Shown: piece after piece, positions 61,160-64,000 of the stretch
Layout: each line of letters opens with the position of its first letter
How positions within the stretch are numbered: the first letter of the stretch is position 1
Assembly: GCF_014805685.1 (NCBI RefSeq)
Contig: NC_060906.1
Coordinates: 7,160,060-7,224,059 of the forward strand
DNA from: Silurus meridionalis
Taxonomy: Eukaryota > Chordata > Actinopteri > Siluriformes > Siluridae
Length of the DNA: 64,000 nucleotides
Reading direction: 5' to 3'
Notes under the pieces: model-generated
The model's input: the letters and a program-made list of their open reading frames with translations, nothing else
The model's database searches: none
What the model was told of the DNA's origin: nothing
Position numbers and translations under genes: made by a program

Positions 61160-61837
61160 CTAACACTGAGGCTATATAATTAGGCTATATAGGCTATATA
61201 ATAAGCTCCAGAGAGTGCCACAAACAAGATTCGCATATAAAGTGGTTCAGTAAAAACTTTATATAATAACAAAATAACACCCCATGTGGGGCAACTATGG
61301 GTTTGTGAAAAATGGGACATTGATATCGATTCTTGTTTTTTTTTGTAAGCAACTCAAATTGTGAAATGCCCACACAGATTATTTGTGGTTCCATTGTGGT
61401 TTTGCCACAAGTAATTATTCTTCCATAATATGCCCTCATCAGGACATACAGGCCCAATGTTCATTGCACAGCCCCTTATAGTGGCAATGAGGCTCCATAA
61501 GCCACACCAGTGTGATAATGTCCCCACAGCATTCACCTGATTTGAAACAATCCACTGTTTGTTTGCTCACACGGTGCCCTCACTCGTCAAAAACAAGTCA
61601 TTATGCTTTATGATTATGATAGCCTGGAATACTTCCACATGATATTTTAGAGTCATGCATATAAATGTTAGAGAAGCAACATCACTTGATTGTGACTGGA
61701 AATTTGTCTGAAAGTTGTCTGCTTCATTGGCAGCTTTGAAAAATGTTTGCATTATCCAGACCCATGTCTTTACTTTGTGAGTTACACAGAGATTGAACCC
61801 AAGTATAAACGGAGCACATCGAATTCATACACAAAAT

Positions 61838-61935
61838 GTACAGTGTCTGTTAAAAGTTTGGAAACACAATGGTATAAAGATTTACTTTAACCAAACAAAA
61901 ATATAAATGTACAGATGTTCAACTTTATTTAAAAA
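61838..61935. mobile_element. Possible Tc1-like terminus fragment
   Basis: TACAGTGTCTGTTAAAAGTT and TGGAAACACAATGG resemble Tc1-type ends. No partner end or coding sequence was found; it lies next to the LINE tail at 61957. Confidence 0.3.
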
Positions 61936-61956
61936 AAATAATCCTCTCTTAGCAGG

Positions 61957-63730
61957 ATTTATTTATTTATTTATTTATTTATTTGACAGGGACAGTGTAC
62001 ATTAATTAACATTACTGTAAATGCACCAGAATTAGCCAAAAGGCTATTTTTCATCCGTTGTCCCTGGACAGATCTTAAAATTGTCAACCTAAAAACAAAG
62101 AATTACAGAGAACAATACAAATATATAAAAATAGTAAAACAGATATAATTCTTCAAATCTTATTGCTAAATACAATATACAAGTTTACTATAAAACAGCA
62201 AGTTGGGTTAAGGGAAAAACACCTATTCTTATTATTGCTGACATATCTGATGTACTAAGAACCAGTTTTTTAAATGCTTTTTAAACAAAGTGTATGTGGT
62301 GAGTTCTCTCATGTTCTGAGGTACAAAGTTCCACTCCTTTGCAGCTGTAACTGAAAAGACACTCTGACTAAATACACTTTTCCTCAGAGGAACAACACAG
62401 TCTCCTCGGACCGACCCTCGTGTTACTCCCTGTGTGGTATTTTTAATGTTTACAAACTGACTAAGTGGCGGAGATGACAGACCATGGATGATTTTATATA
62501 ACAGACAAAGGTTTGAATACTTAATGACATTTTTCCAACTTAAAAACTTTTGCTTTTTTAAAATGGCACAGTGATGATATCGTAATGTTTTTTTATCCAC
62601 AATTTTGATTGTCTGTTTGTAAAGTGACTCCAAAGATTTTAATGTTGTTTTATTTGCCTGTGCCCAGGTTGTAAGACAGCAAGTGATGTGAGGCTTAACC
62701 ATGCTATACATGAACATTTTAGCTGCCTGAATTGACAGGTTGGATCTTATGAACCGAAAATTTGCAATATTAAATTTGACTTGATTGCAGACCTTTTTTA
62801 TCTGTGATTTAAAAGTTAGTTTAGAGTCAATTATGATACCTAAGTATTTGAATTCTGACACACTTTTTATTCTTTCCCCTGTCACATAAATATCTGCCTG
62901 ATTATTTGCAATGTTTGATTTAGAAAAAAACATTGAAACCGTTTTTTTTACATTAAGTTTTAAGCAGGATTGATTTAGCCATTCAGAAACTTGGACCATC
63001 GACTGTGTAAGTTTTTCAGCTACTTGTTTCGTGTTTTTACCATGGGTATAAATGACTGTGTCATCTGCATACATCTGGATATAGACATCTGCACAAACTG
63101 AAGAGAGATCGTTTATATAAAGTGAAAATAGCAGTGGCCCCAAAATAGAACCTTGAGGAACCCCTGTGGACATGACGAGGGGTGGTGAGTGGTAATCACT
63201 GATCCTAACTGACTGTGAGAGATTCAATAGATATGATTCTATCCATTTTATTGCATCTGAGGAGAAATTGAATTTGCTTAGTTTGGTTAATAATATTTTA
63301 TGGTTTACAGTGTAAAAAGCTTTTTTTAAATCGAGAAACACAGCTCCAACCACACCACCTTTATCCAGTAAATGCTTGATATTTTCAATGAAAAAACAAT
63401 TAGCAGTTTCTGTGGACTGTTGAGTTCTGAAACCAAATTGCATTGGATGAAGAGAAAATTTAGTGGTATTTAAATGTGTTATTATTTGTTGTGAAATTAG
63501 TTTCTCTGCAACTTTTGACACTGTAGATATAATGCTAATTGGTCTGTAATTGTCCACTGACAATGGATCTCCATTTTTGAGAATTGGAACAACAGCAGCT
63601 GACTTCCACACACTTGGAAATACTGCCTCAGTAAAGGAGAGATTGACAATTTTGGTTACTGGTGTAAATAATGTGTAACTAAGTTCTTTCAGCATACACA
63701 TATCTATGCCAAATATGTCTACATATTAAC
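61957..63730 (-). mobile_element. 5'-truncated LINE with intact reverse transcriptase ORF
   Basis: Minus strand: the reverse transcriptase ORF (63701-62232) is followed by a 270-bp 3' UTR containing TAATGTACACTGTCCCTGTC and a terminal (AAAT)n run at 61958-61984. No endonuclease region lies upstream; stops appear just before the ORF. Jockey-superfamily type. Confidence 0.88.
62232..63701 (-). CDS. LINE reverse transcriptase (489 aa open frame)
   Basis: Uninterrupted 489 codons. Motifs in order: AAVVPILKNGDPLSVDNYRP near residue 35, QFGFRTQQSTE near 90, FLDLKKAFYTVNH (motif A) near 125, STGVPQGSILGPLLFSLYIN (motif B), IQMYADDTVIYTHG (motif C, catalytic YADD), LKLNVKKTVSMFFSK, FKYLGIIIDSKL and a C-terminal YHHCAILKK. 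The first motif A Asp is intact, but the usual second Asp (AFD) is Tyr. It lacks endonuclease and cannot act alone. The lack of stops suggests a fairly recent insertion. A frame starting upstream of Met is possible only for about 10 codons before a stop. Confidence 0.9.
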   Translation of the reverse strand: MCMLKELSYTLFTPVTKIVNLSFTEAVFPSVWKSAAVVPILKNGDPLSVDNYRPISIISTVSKVAEKLISQQIITHLNTTKFSLHPMQFGFRTQQSTETANCFFIENIKHLLDKGGVVGAVFLDLKKAFYTVNHKILLTKLSKFNFSSDAIKWIESYLLNLSQSVRISDYHSPPLVMSTGVPQGSILGPLLFSLYINDLSSVCADVYIQMYADDTVIYTHGKNTKQVAEKLTQSMVQVSEWLNQSCLKLNVKKTVSMFFSKSNIANNQADIYVTGERIKSVSEFKYLGIIIDSKLTFKSQIKKVCNQVKFNIANFRFIRSNLSIQAAKMFMYSMVKPHITCCLTTWAQANKTTLKSLESLYKQTIKIVDKKTLRYHHCAILKKQKFLSWKNVIKYSNLCLLYKIIHGLSSPPLSQFVNIKNTTQGVTRGSVRGDCVVPLRKSVFSQSVFSVTAAKEWNFVPQNMRELTTYTLFKKHLKNWFLVHQICQQ

Positions 63731-64000
63731 AGCTTAACAGCTTTACAGACTCTCGGTATCTGGTGCTGGAGATGACAGACTTTCTTATATCCCAGAGATC
63801 CCACATGTCTGTTTTACCTTCTGGCTCTCCTTAGTTATGCTGTCATAGCGAGTCTTGCCAAAGTCTCTGATCACTCTGATCACACTGCATAGGGTCTTTA
63901 ACTATTATGTAACAATAAGGATTTTTAGGTAATGCATGCTTCCCTCTCTGTGTCACCCCCTTTCTCTCCACCCAGTAAAGCAGACTTCAGAGATACCTGT
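63731..64000. other. No gene recognised
   Basis: Short end of the window upstream of the truncated LINE, with no motif. Confidence 0.4.

Larger units (their letters stand above)
60699..61160 (-). promoter_or_regulatory. Probable cnih3 5' UTR / promoter region
   Basis: This lies directly upstream of the cnih3 ATG on the minus strand. The stretch 60781-60970 has frequent CpG (cgcttttacgccccg, caccggcgccacg) in otherwise AT-rich surroundings, as expected for a CpG-type vertebrate promoter. A run of about 19 G (60724-60742), a (GA)n tract (60982-61046) and a (CT)n tract (61106-61159) flank it. No TATA box or start site can be assigned from sequence alone. Confidence 0.5.

Noticed and set aside
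63731..64000. A second host gene upstream of cnih3
   Set aside because: No frame or splice pattern could be supported in the short remaining sequence.

Overview
The window reads as vertebrate, teleost fish, nuclear DNA, probably otophysan (the catfish, carp and zebrafish group). The reasons are a split host gene with GT-AG introns, many Tc1/mariner, pogo and hAT DNA transposons, L2-, RTE- and Rex1-type LINEs, tRNA-derived SINEs, a solo LTR, a DIRS-like fragment and dozens of long microsatellites. I see no bacterial, phage or CRISPR content. The species is not determinable from the sequence alone.

The one host gene I can build completely lies on the minus strand from 60698 down to 33630. Six exons (60621-60698, 52411-52479, 49299-49346, 37588-37700, 35154-35297, 33630-33657) join in frame at canonical splice sites into a 159-residue cornichon-family protein. 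It is most like CNIH3, the AMPA-receptor auxiliary subunit and ER-export cargo receptor. Its 48-nt exon 3 encodes the segment that separates CNIH2/3 from CNIH1/4. The promoter side (60699-61160) is CpG-bearing and carries a poly-G run and mirrored GA and CT tracts.

The gene's introns hold much of the transposon load. Intron 5 has a decayed Tc1 with a SINE in it. Intron 4 has a DIRS-like fragment. Intron 3 (11.6 kb) has an RTE LINE with an inverted middle, two pogo-like elements (one split by a hAT), a Tc1 element and a SINE. Intron 2 has simple repeats and an 87-bp perfect direct duplication. Intron 1 has a Tc1 relic, a hAT MITE, a chimeric Tc1 and a SINE.

Downstream of the gene (1-33000) is intergenic, repeat-rich DNA. 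Notable there are a three-layer nest at 8470-10830 (LINE cut by a solo LTR and by an RTE), a Tc1 element at 15206-16819, a 2.8-kb LINE at 23165-25990 followed directly by an L2 fragment, a hAT MITE at 27116-27770 and a TA-flanked pogo-like element at 29410-30350. A Cys-rich possible exon at 28211-28393 is unassigned. Upstream of the gene, at 61957-63730, a LINE keeps a 489-codon open reverse transcriptase.

No novel multi-gene system is visible. The most informative oddities are the inverted RTE, the chimeric Tc1, the nested insertions whose target duplications can be read, and the compact cnih3 gene spread over 27 kb of transposons.
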